Origin: a virus
Virus record (IMG/VR): IMGVR_UViG_3300010397_000042
Span: 25,012-89,011 of that record
Strand: one strand, 5' to 3'
DNA length: 64,000 bases
The position numbers were made by a program, and so were the translations under genes. Shown here piece after piece: positions 28,914 through 36,517 of the stretch (its first letter is position 1; each line of letters starts with the position of its first letter). The notes below the pieces were generated by a model that ran no database searches, was not told the DNA's origin, and worked only from the letters and a program-made list of their open reading frames with translations.

Positions 28914-29103
28914 TTCTCATAAGCTCCATAATGTCTTGTTCAAGCTCCCCGATCTTGCGATCTAAAACACGAATAATCCGAGCCAAATCTCGAGATTTGG
29001 GTGGAATCTTGTCGTTCCAAGCAGACTCGATCTCCAATTCCCGTGCTCGCTTGACGATGTCTTCCCAATCCCAGTCATCAACCGGATCCCAACGCTCGGT
29101 CAT
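28894..29103 (-). CDS. Small hypothetical coiled-coil protein
   Basis: 69 residues. Acidic Trp-rich N-terminus (ERWDPVDDWDWEDIV), Arg/Glu helix. Overlaps its neighbour by 20 bases. No family recognised. Confidence 0.6.
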   Translation of the reverse strand: MTERWDPVDDWDWEDIVKRARELEIESAWNDKIPPKSRDLARIIRVLDRKIGELEQDIMELMRNGRDLR

Positions 29104-29498
29104 TCGAAGAACACCGAGGGGGTCGGATTGCCGTTTTGGATCCGAATCCAGCTCAAAAGCTCCCGCTTCCGGTCGCTCCCCAGCGCCGCCTGAAGCAGAA
29201 TCCGCTCCTCATGGGAGCGCACCGGTCGATTGAGATACACAATGACGTGTCGATGTGGGAGTCCGCTTTTGGAAGGAATGGCGCCGTATCCAAACACGTA
29301 TCCAGCTTGGCTCAGTACCGTGTAGTGTCTCAAAAACACCCCGAAGTCCTCTTCCGTATCGATATCGATGAAGAGTTCGTGCTCTGCTGGTTCCACAACC
29401 TGCTGTCCGGCTCCGGCAGCACACACCTTTTGAAAATCCTGACTGAAGTAGTCATCCAACGACGGTGCCTTGCGCACTTCCATGCAGAGTTTAGTCAT
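29100..29498 (-). CDS. Hypothetical protein resembling a small AEP-type domain
   Basis: 132 residues. FIDIDTEEDFG (43-53) looks like motif I (hDhD) of archaeo-eukaryotic primases, and SKSGLPHRHVIVYL (77-90) like motif II (sxH). No zinc motif or helicase. If correct it would be a minimal primase-like nucleotidyltransferase, separate from the 769-residue replicase. Alternatively an unnamed phage family. Confidence 0.5.
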   Translation of the reverse strand: MTKLCMEVRKAPSLDDYFSQDFQKVCAAGAGQQVVEPAEHELFIDIDTEEDFGVFLRHYTVLSQAGYVFGYGAIPSKSGLPHRHVIVYLNRPVRSHEERILLQAALGSDRKRELLSWIRIQNGNPTPSVFFE

Positions 29499-29728
29499 AA
29501 TGTCCTCTTAGCTTTGAGCTTGGTAAGCCGGCATTCCAGATCTGCAATCTGCTTTTCGATCTCACCGCATTTGAAACAAGTCCAGACACCATCTACCTCG
29601 ATTTCCGATTTCGTAGCGTCATCTAGACCCTCCTCGTAAGAACCAATCGCCTTATGTCCACACGAGAGCACGGGAAACCACTGACGTGGCGGCTGATAAT
29701 CGGCCCAGTCTATGATCTTGACCTTCAT
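29495..29728 (-). CDS. Small zinc-binding hypothetical protein
   Basis: 77 residues from ATG at 29728, coupled to the gene upstream. LSCGHK and CFKCGE could bind one zinc; the C-terminus is a coiled coil. The longer frame to 29779 is shadow. Confidence 0.6.
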   Translation of the reverse strand: MKVKIIDWADYQPPRQWFPVLSCGHKAIGSYEEGLDDATKSEIEVDGVWTCFKCGEIEKQIADLECRLTKLKAKRTL

Positions 29729-30087
29729 AGAAAACGCTCCACTCGACGCTGTTCTGGCGTCACTAGATCCCCATACCAAATCTCAACCTCATCGAGTGCC
29801 ACCCAGTGCTCGATTCCGTGAACTGGCACTCGTAATCCAGGCACCTGACTGTGAACATCGTAGGAATGCCCATGGTCGTAGACCCTACGGGTCTCAGTTC
29901 GGATGGAGATCAGTTCGAAGGTTGCGACTCCATTCGGCCATTGCACCATAACGACATCCCCATCCTCGAAGATGAGTCCGTATCGAACGTTGGCCGTCTT
30001 GTCCGGACCCAGCCCGAATCCTGGAAGGGAGAAGTAGATGTTTCCCCAGTCATCATGCCGCTCAAGTTTGATGTATTGATGGCTCAT
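29725..30087 (-). CDS. Hypothetical beta-rich protein
   Basis: 120 residues from ATG at 30087 (MSHQYIKLERHDDWGNIYF). No family recognised. Confidence 0.65.
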   Translation of the reverse strand: MSHQYIKLERHDDWGNIYFSLPGFGLGPDKTANVRYGLIFEDGDVVMVQWPNGVATFELISIRTETRRVYDHGHSYDVHSQVPGLRVPVHGIEHWVALDEVEIWYGDLVTPEQRRVERFL

Positions 30088-30383
30088 CGACCATCCCATC
30101 GGAAGCGTTCCATGACCGTCCTAGCCTTTGAAATGGAACCCCATACGATCAGGTTGTAGACGTCGCTAATGAGTTCCTGCGCTCGCCAACGCATTAGCGC
30201 CAGCTCATCGCGTTCTTTCCGCAGCTCCTCATTCTCAGCCCTCAGAACCTCGAGCTCCTGCTCGTAGGAGGCCTTGATTGACGAAACAGCAGCTCCGGCC
30301 ACCGCTCCAACAGCCTCATTGAGATCCTTCCACGGATCCTGCTGGGGCTGCCTCCAGTTTGAAATCCAATCTCTAATACTCAC
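30084..30383 (-). CDS. Coiled-coil hypothetical protein
   Basis: 99 residues; a long coiled coil (about 38-75, SYEQELEVLRAENEELRKER). No family recognised. Confidence 0.65.
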   Translation of the reverse strand: MSIRDWISNWRQPQQDPWKDLNEAVGAVAGAAVSSIKASYEQELEVLRAENEELRKERDELALMRWRAQELISDVYNLIVWGSISKARTVMERFRWDGR

Positions 30384-30610
30384 GACTGAGATCTCCAGGA
30401 CTGAAGGGCGTCTCGCATGGCCACCAAGTAGGCCTCAACGGCTACGACCTCGGCCTCGAACATCGTCTCACACGGAACCCAGTTTCTCGCCGTCTGTACC
30501 AAGACTCGAGCCTGAGCGAGCTCCTCCGGTGAGGTTCGCCAGAACCTGAACGTGAGCGATAACTCACCCGGTTGCTCGGCGTCATCATCATGCCAATCGA
30601 TCCGAATCAT
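30380..30610 (-). CDS. Small hypothetical protein
   Basis: 76 residues; acidic N-terminus, helical rest. Coupled both sides. Confidence 0.6.
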   Translation of the reverse strand: MIRIDWHDDDAEQPGELSLTFRFWRTSPEELAQARVLVQTARNWVPCETMFEAEVVAVEAYLVAMRDALQSWRSQS

Positions 30611-30825
30611 CGTCCGTATTCTGCCTCCTCGGCAGCTTGTTGGAGTTGCTCACCAAGCATTCGAGCGATGTCGCACGTGAGAGTTTGACCGGTTCCTCCG
30701 ATGCTCAGGTGAACCTGTTTTCCCTCCTCATTCCACGTGAGCTTGATATCTTCGAACATCCAAACAGCGCTTCTTTCCATTGCAGGCACCCTCTCTATTT
30801 CTCCCGGCGTTCGATATGCACTCAT
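30607..30825 (-). CDS. Small hypothetical protein
   Basis: 72 residues; short beta sheet (VHLSIGGTGQTLTCDI) and a C-terminal helix. No family recognised. Confidence 0.6.
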   Translation of the reverse strand: MSAYRTPGEIERVPAMERSAVWMFEDIKLTWNEEGKQVHLSIGGTGQTLTCDIARMLGEQLQQAAEEAEYGR

Positions 30826-31073
30826 AGCTTCAGAACCTCCTCAGCTTCCTCCGCGATGTCGGAGAGCTCGAGGATGATTTCTGCGGCATCATCGCCATGC
30901 CAACTCAGATGGACCAACCTCTCCAGAATCTCTTCCATCGCTTCGTATTTCTCTCGGTTCATTTCGTAGTCCTTATAAAACGGGTCCCCGGAGCCGTAGC
31001 TCCGGGAAATCCCTAATCTGAAGAAGAGAAGAACCCATAAGGCCAAAAGAGAGACATTGAGAACCTTGTCCAC
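30822..31073 (-). CDS. Small membrane-anchored protein
   Basis: 83 residues; N-terminal TM helix (LNVSLLALWVLLFFRLGI), acidic helical C-terminus. Overlaps the next upstream gene by 61 bases. Confidence 0.6.
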   Translation of the reverse strand: MDKVLNVSLLALWVLLFFRLGISRSYGSGDPFYKDYEMNREKYEAMEEILERLVHLSWHGDDAAEIILELSDIAEEAEEVLKL

Positions 31074-31252
31074 GCTTGCATGACCTCGGGACTGGACTTC
31101 AGCCCCTTGAACTGCTCGAGGACTTCAGCTCCCACAAGATTCCAGACATCCTCCCAGGAATCCCATCGTCCCATCATCCAAAGAGGACAGAACCATGTGA
31201 GTACCGACAGTCCGGAATAGAAGAAGATAAGCGAAGCGATAAAGCTAACCAT
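31013..31252 (-). CDS. Small membrane protein
   Basis: 79 residues from ATG at 31252; N-terminal hydrophobic stretch of about 30 residues with many aromatics, then a soluble region and an aromatic tail. No family recognised. Confidence 0.55.
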   Translation of the reverse strand: MVSFIASLIFFYSGLSVLTWFCPLWMMGRWDSWEDVWNLVGAEVLEQFKGLKSSPEVMQAWTRFSMSLFWPYGFFSSSD

Positions 31253-31604
31253 TGATAAGCTCCAACAGGTCACCCATCGCCACGTCACGATCCAAACAAC
31301 GAAACTCGATCTTCAGGCCGTATTCCATCGCCGTTCGAAACGCATACCTCATCCCACCACTCACGCCTCGATCGAGATAGAACGCCACCACGTCGGCAAA
31401 CTCACGCCACGCGAATCCAGCCTGGATGCCCTGCTGTCGCTCATCAAACACCGCGTCATTGAGAATACCCTGTTGCGTGTACAGTAGATGACTCGCAAAC
31501 GGTGCTTCCTTGCGGTTGAGGCAATCCTTCATACACTTTCGAGCGTATGCGACGTTTGCCGTAACCTCGCCCTCATACGGAGATTCGATAACTACCAGCC
31601 GCAC
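31245..31604 (-). CDS. Nucleoside deoxyribosyltransferase-like (SLOG-related) protein
   Basis: 119 residues from GTG 31604 with GGAG 8 bases ahead; the longer frame to 31667 is shadow. LVVIESPYEGEV, NVAYARKCMKDCLNRKEAPFASHLLYTQ and AFYLDRGVSGGMRYAF match an unnamed phage family with a deoxyribosyltransferase/SLOG-like Rossmann fold. Likely binds a nucleotide derivative. Confidence 0.65.
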   Translation of the reverse strand: MRLVVIESPYEGEVTANVAYARKCMKDCLNRKEAPFASHLLYTQQGILNDAVFDERQQGIQAGFAWREFADVVAFYLDRGVSGGMRYAFRTAMEYGLKIEFRCLDRDVAMGDLLELING

Positions 31605-31984
31605 TTCTCGGACTCCTCGATCTCCATGTCCATGAGCTTGCGACAGAACTTGAGATCCGTTGTGCATCTGAAGTCGGTAAACTGACGACGAGCCTCGAAC
31701 TCGGCGACCGGTCCGTCGTCGTAGTGACTCAGGATGACGGCCTGGTTTGCGTTCGCCGTGACGTCGTCGGTAAGCAAGACCTTGCGGATGTCCTCGGCGA
31801 GCTTGAGTACCTGCTCGAGACGAGCCATCTTCTCATCCTCGTTCCAGAGTTCGGAAGTCGCCCAGAGCAACATGTGTCCAAGCTGCTTCTTGAGGATTCG
31901 TGATCTCAAGTCGTGAACTTGCTGATCCTCTTCCAGCTTCAGCAACGCACCCGACCAACCCTCTACGTACTTCGGCTCAGACAT
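31592..31984 (-). CDS. Hypothetical protein
   Basis: 130 residues from ATG at 31984 (MSEPKYVEGWSGALLKLEED), overlapping the stop upstream. Helical. The longer frame to 32095 is shadow. Confidence 0.65.
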   Translation of the reverse strand: MSEPKYVEGWSGALLKLEEDQQVHDLRSRILKKQLGHMLLWATSELWNEDEKMARLEQVLKLAEDIRKVLLTDDVTANANQAVILSHYDDGPVAEFEARRQFTDFRCTTDLKFCRKLMDMEIEESEKCGW

Positions 31985-32369
31985 TCTGCTCCTCCACGAA
32001 CTTCCTAATGTGAGCCGCGACCTCACGAGCGGTCGCATCCTCACCGAGTCGGCCGTCGGCGTAGTTGTTTGGAATGAAGAGCCGCAAGTACTCACTTATT
32101 GAGAGTCCAAAGATCCTCTCTGCGACCTCTACAGCTCCGGAATTCTCGTTGTCTGCCATCCTGGGCATGACTCCTCTGAACTCGTCTGGAACCAGAGTGG
32201 CACCCAGCTTCTGGAACTCTGGCATCGAGCAAGCCCAACCCAGTGCACAAGCGGTGGTCCCGCAACCACCCTCGAACCAGTCATCGGACGCCCAACTCGC
32301 GTAATTGAACCTCTCTGGTGGAAGATCATCCAGAAAGTCAGCCAATCTAAGCAATCGTTCTTTATTCAT
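31977..32369 (-). CDS. Hypothetical protein of a common phage type
   Basis: 130 residues. RLLRLADFLDDLPPERFNYASW and CGTTACALGWACSMPEF resemble a short family seen in many phages (CGTxxCALGWA motif), function unknown. Coupled to the gene above. Confidence 0.65.
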   Translation of the reverse strand: MNKERLLRLADFLDDLPPERFNYASWASDDWFEGGCGTTACALGWACSMPEFQKLGATLVPDEFRGVMPRMADNENSGAVEVAERIFGLSISEYLRLFIPNNYADGRLGEDATAREVAAHIRKFVEEQNV

Positions 32370-32692
32370 TCCCAGCTCCTACACGGTCCACATCGGAACC
32401 CCTCTTTGACCTCGGCAAATTCGTTGTAGTCTCCACATTTGCTGCAAACAGCTCCGTAGACTGGAGGTGCAGCTTTGAACGTTTGAATCGTGGGCACCCC
32501 GAAGCGCCGCCACTTGTAGGCACCCCGCTGGTGATAGGTGATGTAGAAGTCCAACCCATCAAGATTCAACTTGACGTAACTTCCACTTATTTGGGTGACA
32601 GTCCCTTCACCAAGAGGGATACCGCTGTAATCGACCTCAATGATATCGCCTACTATGAGATCCTCAGGACAGTCCCAATCAGTCATCATCAT
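32366..32692 (-). CDS. Hypothetical protein with C-terminal zinc ribbon
   Basis: 106-108 residues from one of three ATG codons at 32686-32692. Beta-rich core, then CSKCGDYNEF...CGPCRSW. The same frame is open and protein-like up to about 32805, so the gene may once have been the 3' end of a longer one (see 32679-32915). Confidence 0.65.
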   Translation of the reverse strand: MMMTDWDCPEDLIVGDIIEVDYSGIPLGEGTVTQISGSYVKLNLDGLDFYITYHQRGAYKWRRFGVPTIQTFKAAPPVYGAVCSKCGDYNEFAEVKEGFRCGPCRSWE

Positions 32693-32915
32693 CTTCCTCA
32701 GGTACACTTGGTAATCCTCGATTAGCTCGCAGGCGTCGGAGAGCTCCATGGGTATTTCGAAATGCGTGGTCTCGACCTGGCCATTCACCAAGATCTCGAA
32801 TTCCACCCTGGAAGTAGACGGCGTTTCGCCAGAACTCACCCTCCAGCCACACAAGTGCATAGTAATCTCCGTCCTCGAATTCATAGTTGCCTTCTCCGAG
32901 ACGCTTCCAGCTCAC
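32679..32915 (-). CDS. Hypothetical protein, possibly frameshifted
   Basis: 78 residues from GTG 32915 (GTGA overlap). The first 36 residues (YEFEDGDYYALVWLEGEFWR and onward to YFQ) are convincing; after the GGG at about 32807 the other frame (VEFEILVNGQVETTHFEIP) looks more natural than this one, which ends in a poly-Asp tail. Confidence 0.45.
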   Translation of the reverse strand: MSWKRLGEGNYEFEDGDYYALVWLEGEFWRNAVYFQGGIRDLGEWPGRDHAFRNTHGALRRLRANRGLPSVPEEDDDD

Positions 32916-33151
32916 TTCTCAACGAGTTCTCCACTCGGCGTCACCTTGAAGTTCGCTCGAATCTTGGCTTCGGGGATAATCGTGTATCCCATCTCGTCTT
33001 CCTCGGTCACATGGTCGATGAGCCCATCGACGTCACCAGGGACCCACTCCGGGTTCTCCTCGAGAAAGTGGTAAACGTCGTCCTCTTCCTCAGCATCGAC
33101 GAAGAAGGTCACTAAGCGCTCCATCACCATATCGACTCGGTAAGTGTTCAT
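32912..33151 (-). CDS. Hypothetical protein, first gene of the long leftward operon
   Basis: 79 residues from ATG at 33151, 7 bases after a TAGAAT -10: leaderless. Acidic (FFVDAEEEDDVYHFLEENPE). The frame open to 33187 would read through the promoter and is rejected. It opens the chain of about 25 genes ending near 25971. Confidence 0.65.
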   Translation of the reverse strand: MNTYRVDMVMERLVTFFVDAEEEDDVYHFLEENPEWVPGDVDGLIDHVTEEDEMGYTIIPEAKIRANFKVTPSGELVEK

Positions 33152-33158
33152 AGTCTGT

Positions 33159-33187
33159 ATTCTAGCACTAAACTCAGAGTGTGTCAA
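33159..33187 (-). promoter_or_regulatory. Leaderless-type promoter of the long operon
   Basis: Leftward TTGACA, 17-base spacer starting CACTCTGAGT, TAGAAT with TGC extension. Perfect core match. Confidence 0.8.
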
Positions 33188-33193
33188 ACGGTT

Positions 33194-33223
33194 TCAAAAG
33201 AAAAGGCGCCACTACCGACGCCT
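33194..33223 (-). terminator. Probable intrinsic terminator of the regulator gene
   Basis: Leftward AGGCG-loop-CGCCT followed by TTTTCTTTT, six bases before the next -35. Separates the regulator transcript from the operon. Confidence 0.65.
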
Positions 33224-33228
33224 GTTCT

Positions 33229-33684
33229 TCAGAGGACGAAGTACCGTCCCTCGATCTTGGTGATCACGCCACGAGACTTGAGCTCATCGAGGGCCGAATA
33301 CAACCGATCGCGGTGTTGCTGGTCGTCGAGCCCGTAGAGCTTACGAACGAGCACACCGTTGTCGATGTGGCCATTGCCCTCTTTGATGGCTTGGATGATG
33401 AGTTTCTGGACACGACTCGAGCCGCGAGGCTTGTTCCTAGGGGGTCCAGCATTACGGATAAGCCCAAGGTTTTCGAGATCGTCCCAAAGATTCAAGGACT
33501 TGATCTCTCGGTTGATGGTGCTGAGGCTAACCTCGAGGGCTTCCGCAGCCTCTTCGCGGTTTCCATCATGCTTCTTCATCGTATCAAGGATGAGCTTTCG
33601 GCGCTCTTCCTCTGTGAATCTGCGTCGCATTCCACTTCCTGCGGGTTCAGATTGGAATTTCTTAGCTCCCGCCCTGTTCTTCAT
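33229..33684 (-). CDS. Fis-like HTH transcription regulator, candidate repressor
   Basis: 151 residues. Residues about 22-70 (KLILDTMKKHDGNREEAAEA, then LEVSLSTINREIK) form a Fis/NtrC-type helix-turn-helix; the C-terminal 60 residues (LIIQAIKEGNGHIDNGVLV, ALDELKSRGVITKIEG) look like a winged helix. Monocistronic, leaderless, behind a core-containing promoter and followed by a terminator. Best candidate for the protein binding the ACTCTGAG elements, but no direct proof. Confidence 0.7.
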   Translation of the reverse strand: MKNRAGAKKFQSEPAGSGMRRRFTEEERRKLILDTMKKHDGNREEAAEALEVSLSTINREIKSLNLWDDLENLGLIRNAGPPRNKPRGSSRVQKLIIQAIKEGNGHIDNGVLVRKLYGLDDQQHRDRLYSALDELKSRGVITKIEGRYFVL

Positions 33685-33691
33685 GAGCTCT

Positions 33692-33719
33692 ATTTTAGGA
33701 CAATTTGAGAGTATGTCAA
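33692..33719 (-). promoter_or_regulatory. Leaderless-type promoter of the regulator gene
   Basis: Leftward TTGACA, 16-base spacer starting TACTCTCAAA, TAAAAT. ATG 33684 after 7 bases. Suggests autoregulation. Confidence 0.75.
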
Positions 33720-33734
33720 TGTCATAGGTGAAAA

Positions 33735-34001
33735 ATGTCTAATCGTGCGAAAGAAGCTCAGAAAAAAGTCATCGAAGAGAAGCTGAAGGAGATGCTGATT
33801 TACTACGCCAGCATCAGCGGTGGGAAGTTCCCAGAGAATATCTGTGAGGATGAGAAGACCTACAAAGGTTTGGTGCTGCGATGGATGGAACCCATCATCC
33901 CGGGCGTCGACAACGTCATTCTGATCGAGGAGTGCTTGGGCGACAATTGGTCACTCCGGTTCGACAGGATTCGGGAGCAGATCAAAATTTTCACTCCGTA
34001 A
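33735..34001 (+). CDS. Hypothetical helical protein
   Basis: 88 residues; basic/acidic N-terminal helix (AKEAQKKVIEEKLKEMLI). AGGTG lies 6 bases before ATG. First gene of the rightward block; its promoter must lie in the short gap facing the regulator gene. No family recognised. Confidence 0.65.
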   Translation: MSNRAKEAQKKVIEEKLKEMLIYYASISGGKFPENICEDEKTYKGLVLRWMEPIIPGVDNVILIEECLGDNWSLRFDRIREQIKIFTP

Positions 34002-34003
34002 TG

Positions 34004-34017
34004 TGCTATACTCTTAG
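34004..34017 (+). promoter_or_regulatory. Extended -10/operator element
   Basis: TGCTATACTCTTAG, near-identical to the element at 2157. The ribosome site AAGG (34020-34023) and GTG 34032 follow. No -35. Confidence 0.55.
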
Positions 34018-34031
34018 AAAAAGGAAATATT

Positions 34032-34703
34032 GTGGTTCAGGTTAGTGACGTCTTAGATTTTTTTGTAACCAGGTACGCGAACGCCCCCTCTGCGATGGGG
34101 GCATCGATGGAAATAGCCGAGAGTAACTTCGGAAAACGTAAAGAAGAAAGGCAGCACCGAAACTCCGATCAGATGGAGGAGGATCCTCCGAAGACGGGTC
34201 CGAACGAAGAGATAGTAGGACAATACATGCGGGTAGGTAACGATTTCGCCCGCGTCGACACGAATCAGGAAGTCCGGATGATGCGGCAAGCAAGAATCTT
34301 GCGCTGCATCCAAGAGTTCCAGAGTACAGCTGAGTTCAAAGACCGGTATGTGGACGGTGCGGCTGTCCTTCGCAAGGAAGCGCGGTTCAAGACGCTGTCC
34401 AAACTGAGGAAGTCAACCGCCTACCCCGAGGGGCTAATAGCGGTGGGCATTCTTCGGGCTTACCAAGAATGGGGGACGCAGAGCGTCGAGCGTGGACTCT
34501 TGGAAGTCTACAATTACCTGAAGAATATTGCACCTGAAAAGGTGCCTCATACCTCGAAGACGCATGCGGATCTGTTGCAGGCCTTCCGCGAGGGCGCCGA
34601 AAAACGAGCTCGGAATGCAGCGTGCGAAGCGTACGCGGATGCGCTCCTGGCCCTTCGAGATCACGTAATCGAGTTCAATCGCGAAGAAGCAAAACGGAAA
34701 TGA
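34032..34703 (+). CDS. Hypothetical protein
   Basis: 223 residues from GTG 34032 with AAGGA 8 bases ahead. Charged, largely helical, with an Arg/Glu-rich middle. No family recognised; possibly early-late regulator by position only. Confidence 0.65.
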   Translation: MVQVSDVLDFFVTRYANAPSAMGASMEIAESNFGKRKEERQHRNSDQMEEDPPKTGPNEEIVGQYMRVGNDFARVDTNQEVRMMRQARILRCIQEFQSTAEFKDRYVDGAAVLRKEARFKTLSKLRKSTAYPEGLIAVGILRAYQEWGTQSVERGLLEVYNYLKNIAPEKVPHTSKTHADLLQAFREGAEKRARNAACEAYADALLALRDHVIEFNREEAKRK

Positions 34704-35665
34704 ATCATCACTTAGCCGACCATCGACATCATCACGAGCTCCAAACCGACAGCACGTTGCATGTCGTCGGAGTCTTGAGCAATCCAGTTCGCTGGCACAC
34801 GCGCTACCGCCTGGCGAGACAGTGGCTTTCTGAGATGGAGAAGCACCCGAACGTGCGGGCCTACATGGTGGAGGCCGCTTTCGGCGATCGCCATCATGAG
34901 GTGACGATGATGGACGATCACTGTCACCTACAATTGAGGACGAACACCGAGATCTGGATCAAAGAAAACATGATCAATCTCGGCGTCCGCTATCTGCTTC
35001 CTCGAGACTGGAAGTACATGGCGTGGGTCGATGCCGACATCACTTTCCGGAATCCGAACTGGGCGCTCGAGACCATCCATCAGTTGCAGCACTGGCCCGT
35101 CGTCCAGCCGTGGCAGCAGTGCTCGGACCTGGGCCCTCACGGAAACGTGATGCAGCTCCATCAGAGCTTCGGCTGGATGCACCAGCAGGAGAAGCCCAAA
35201 AAGAAGCATCCGGACGACTACTACGGATTCGCTCACCCCGGTTACGCGTGGGCGTGTACTCGGAAGTTTTGGGAACAGGCCAATGGTTTGATGGACTTCT
35301 GTATCCTCGGCTCTGCCGACCGTCATATGGCATGGGCGATGATTGGTGACAGTGAGTGGTCGGTGAATTCCGAACTGCGCCCCGGCTACCACCGCCGAGT
35401 GAAGGAGTGGCAAGATCGAGCCGTTCGAATCACCCACAAGCAGGTGGGATTCACCCACGGTCGCATCGAACACAACTTCCATGGCAGTAAAAGCGATCGT
35501 AATTACCAGTCCCGATGGCAGATCCTCATTGACCACAAGTACGATCCGGACACGGACCTGATGTACGACGAGCAGGGCCTCATCTACCTCGCCGGCAAGC
35601 CGGACTTCGAGCAAGCCATCCGTCAGTACAACCGAGCTCGCAATGAGGATAGCGGCGATGAGTGA
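34700..35665 (+). CDS. GT-A type glycosyltransferase-like protein
   Basis: 321 residues from ATG 34700 (MNHHLADHRHHHELQ), coupled to the gene upstream; the frame open to 34622 is shadow. WVDADITFRNPNW holds a D-x-D metal/sugar-nucleotide motif, preceded by a Rossmann-like half. Similar unnamed glycosyltransferases occur in many phages. Target unknown. His-rich N-terminus is odd. Confidence 0.7.
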   Translation: MNHHLADHRHHHELQTDSTLHVVGVLSNPVRWHTRYRLARQWLSEMEKHPNVRAYMVEAAFGDRHHEVTMMDDHCHLQLRTNTEIWIKENMINLGVRYLLPRDWKYMAWVDADITFRNPNWALETIHQLQHWPVVQPWQQCSDLGPHGNVMQLHQSFGWMHQQEKPKKKHPDDYYGFAHPGYAWACTRKFWEQANGLMDFCILGSADRHMAWAMIGDSEWSVNSELRPGYHRRVKEWQDRAVRITHKQVGFTHGRIEHNFHGSKSDRNYQSRWQILIDHKYDPDTDLMYDEQGLIYLAGKPDFEQAIRQYNRARNEDSGDE

Positions 35666-35858
35666 TGCTGTCGTTCCTAGTTACTGTCCTTGTGAGTTTT
35701 GTCGGATACACGGGAGTTTCAATGCCTGCTCTGTACGCGAGATGATCCTCCGGATAACGCAACTCGAGCTCGCCATCAAAGACGCCCTCAAGGCGAACTC
35801 AGTTGCCGAGTGTGCAGCGGCGTTACACATCTTCCGAATCCTGATGGAGGCACCCTGA
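35658..35858 (+). CDS. Small Cys-containing protein
   Basis: 66 residues from ATG 35658 with GAGGA 8 bases upstream. CPCEFCRIHGSFNAC could bind one metal; helical C-terminus. No family recognised. Confidence 0.6.
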   Translation: MSDAVVPSYCPCEFCRIHGSFNACSVREMILRITQLELAIKDALKANSVAECAAALHIFRILMEAP

Positions 35859-36223
35859 AACCCATCAAAGCAGCATGGCTTGCAAAACATCTTGGGATCC
35901 CAGAACGCGCAGTTCGACGGTGGGCCTCACGAGTCGGTAAACAGTTGGACGGTGCCTGGTACGTCTCGATCGACGAGCTCGCGAAGTGTGACGGCATCGG
36001 CGGACTAACTGGAGCCTTACTCCTAATGAACGGTCCGCCCCGGAAGTGGCAGGAGGCGGTGCCGCTGGTGACAGGAGCACTCGGAGTTTCCTCGAGAACC
36101 GTCGAGGAGTGGTGTCAGAATCGACAAGGATTCGCCAAGCGTCTTGGGGACGTTTGGTACATCGATCTGGAAGAGATGAAGGAAAATTGGACCAACGAGG
36201 AAGACTGTGAAACTGCTGGATAA
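35855..36223 (+). CDS. Double helix-turn-helix DNA-binding protein, unusual CTG start
   Basis: About 122 residues. Two tandem excisionase-like HTH units: AAWLAKHLGIPERAVRRWAS with YVSIDELAK, and VTGALGVSSRTVEEWCQN with YIDLEEMKE. The likely start is CTG 35855, overlapping the previous TGA with GGAGG four bases ahead; the frame open to 35699 is shadow of the gene before. May control late transcription or packaging; sits two genes ahead of the terminase. Confidence 0.6.
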   Translation: MKPIKAAWLAKHLGIPERAVRRWASRVGKQLDGAWYVSIDELAKCDGIGGLTGALLLMNGPPRKWQEAVPLVTGALGVSSRTVEEWCQNRQGFAKRLGDVWYIDLEEMKENWTNEEDCETAG

Positions 36224-36283
36224 TATGAGAAGTACCGGTCACTACCGCAACGAAATGTTGCTTATATTATGAGAGGGTAAGAG

Positions 36284-36517
36284 ATGAATATCATTGATCA
36301 GCCCCTCTTCCCGTGGCCACCCGCGACGCCGGTGATTCCGGACTATTCTTGGGTGCTCGGTAAAGCACTCGAACCACAGTCTACCTCGCAGCTTGTGGCT
36401 CAGCTGAAGGCTCGTCGAGACCACATCAAGCGCGAACTAGAGTCACACTCGATGCTACTCAAAGAGCTCGAGTACCTGGAATATCTTCTTGAAAAAGAAG
36501 AACAATTTCACAAGTGA
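36284..36517 (+). CDS. Small hypothetical protein with coiled coil
   Basis: 77 residues; Pro-rich N-terminus, then a coiled coil (LKARRDHIKRELESHSMLLK). GAGAGGG precedes ATG 36284. The 60-base gap upstream includes TTATATTATG, a possible -10. Confidence 0.65.
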   Translation: MNIIDQPLFPWPPATPVIPDYSWVLGKALEPQSTSQLVAQLKARRDHIKRELESHSMLLKELEYLEYLLEKEEQFHK

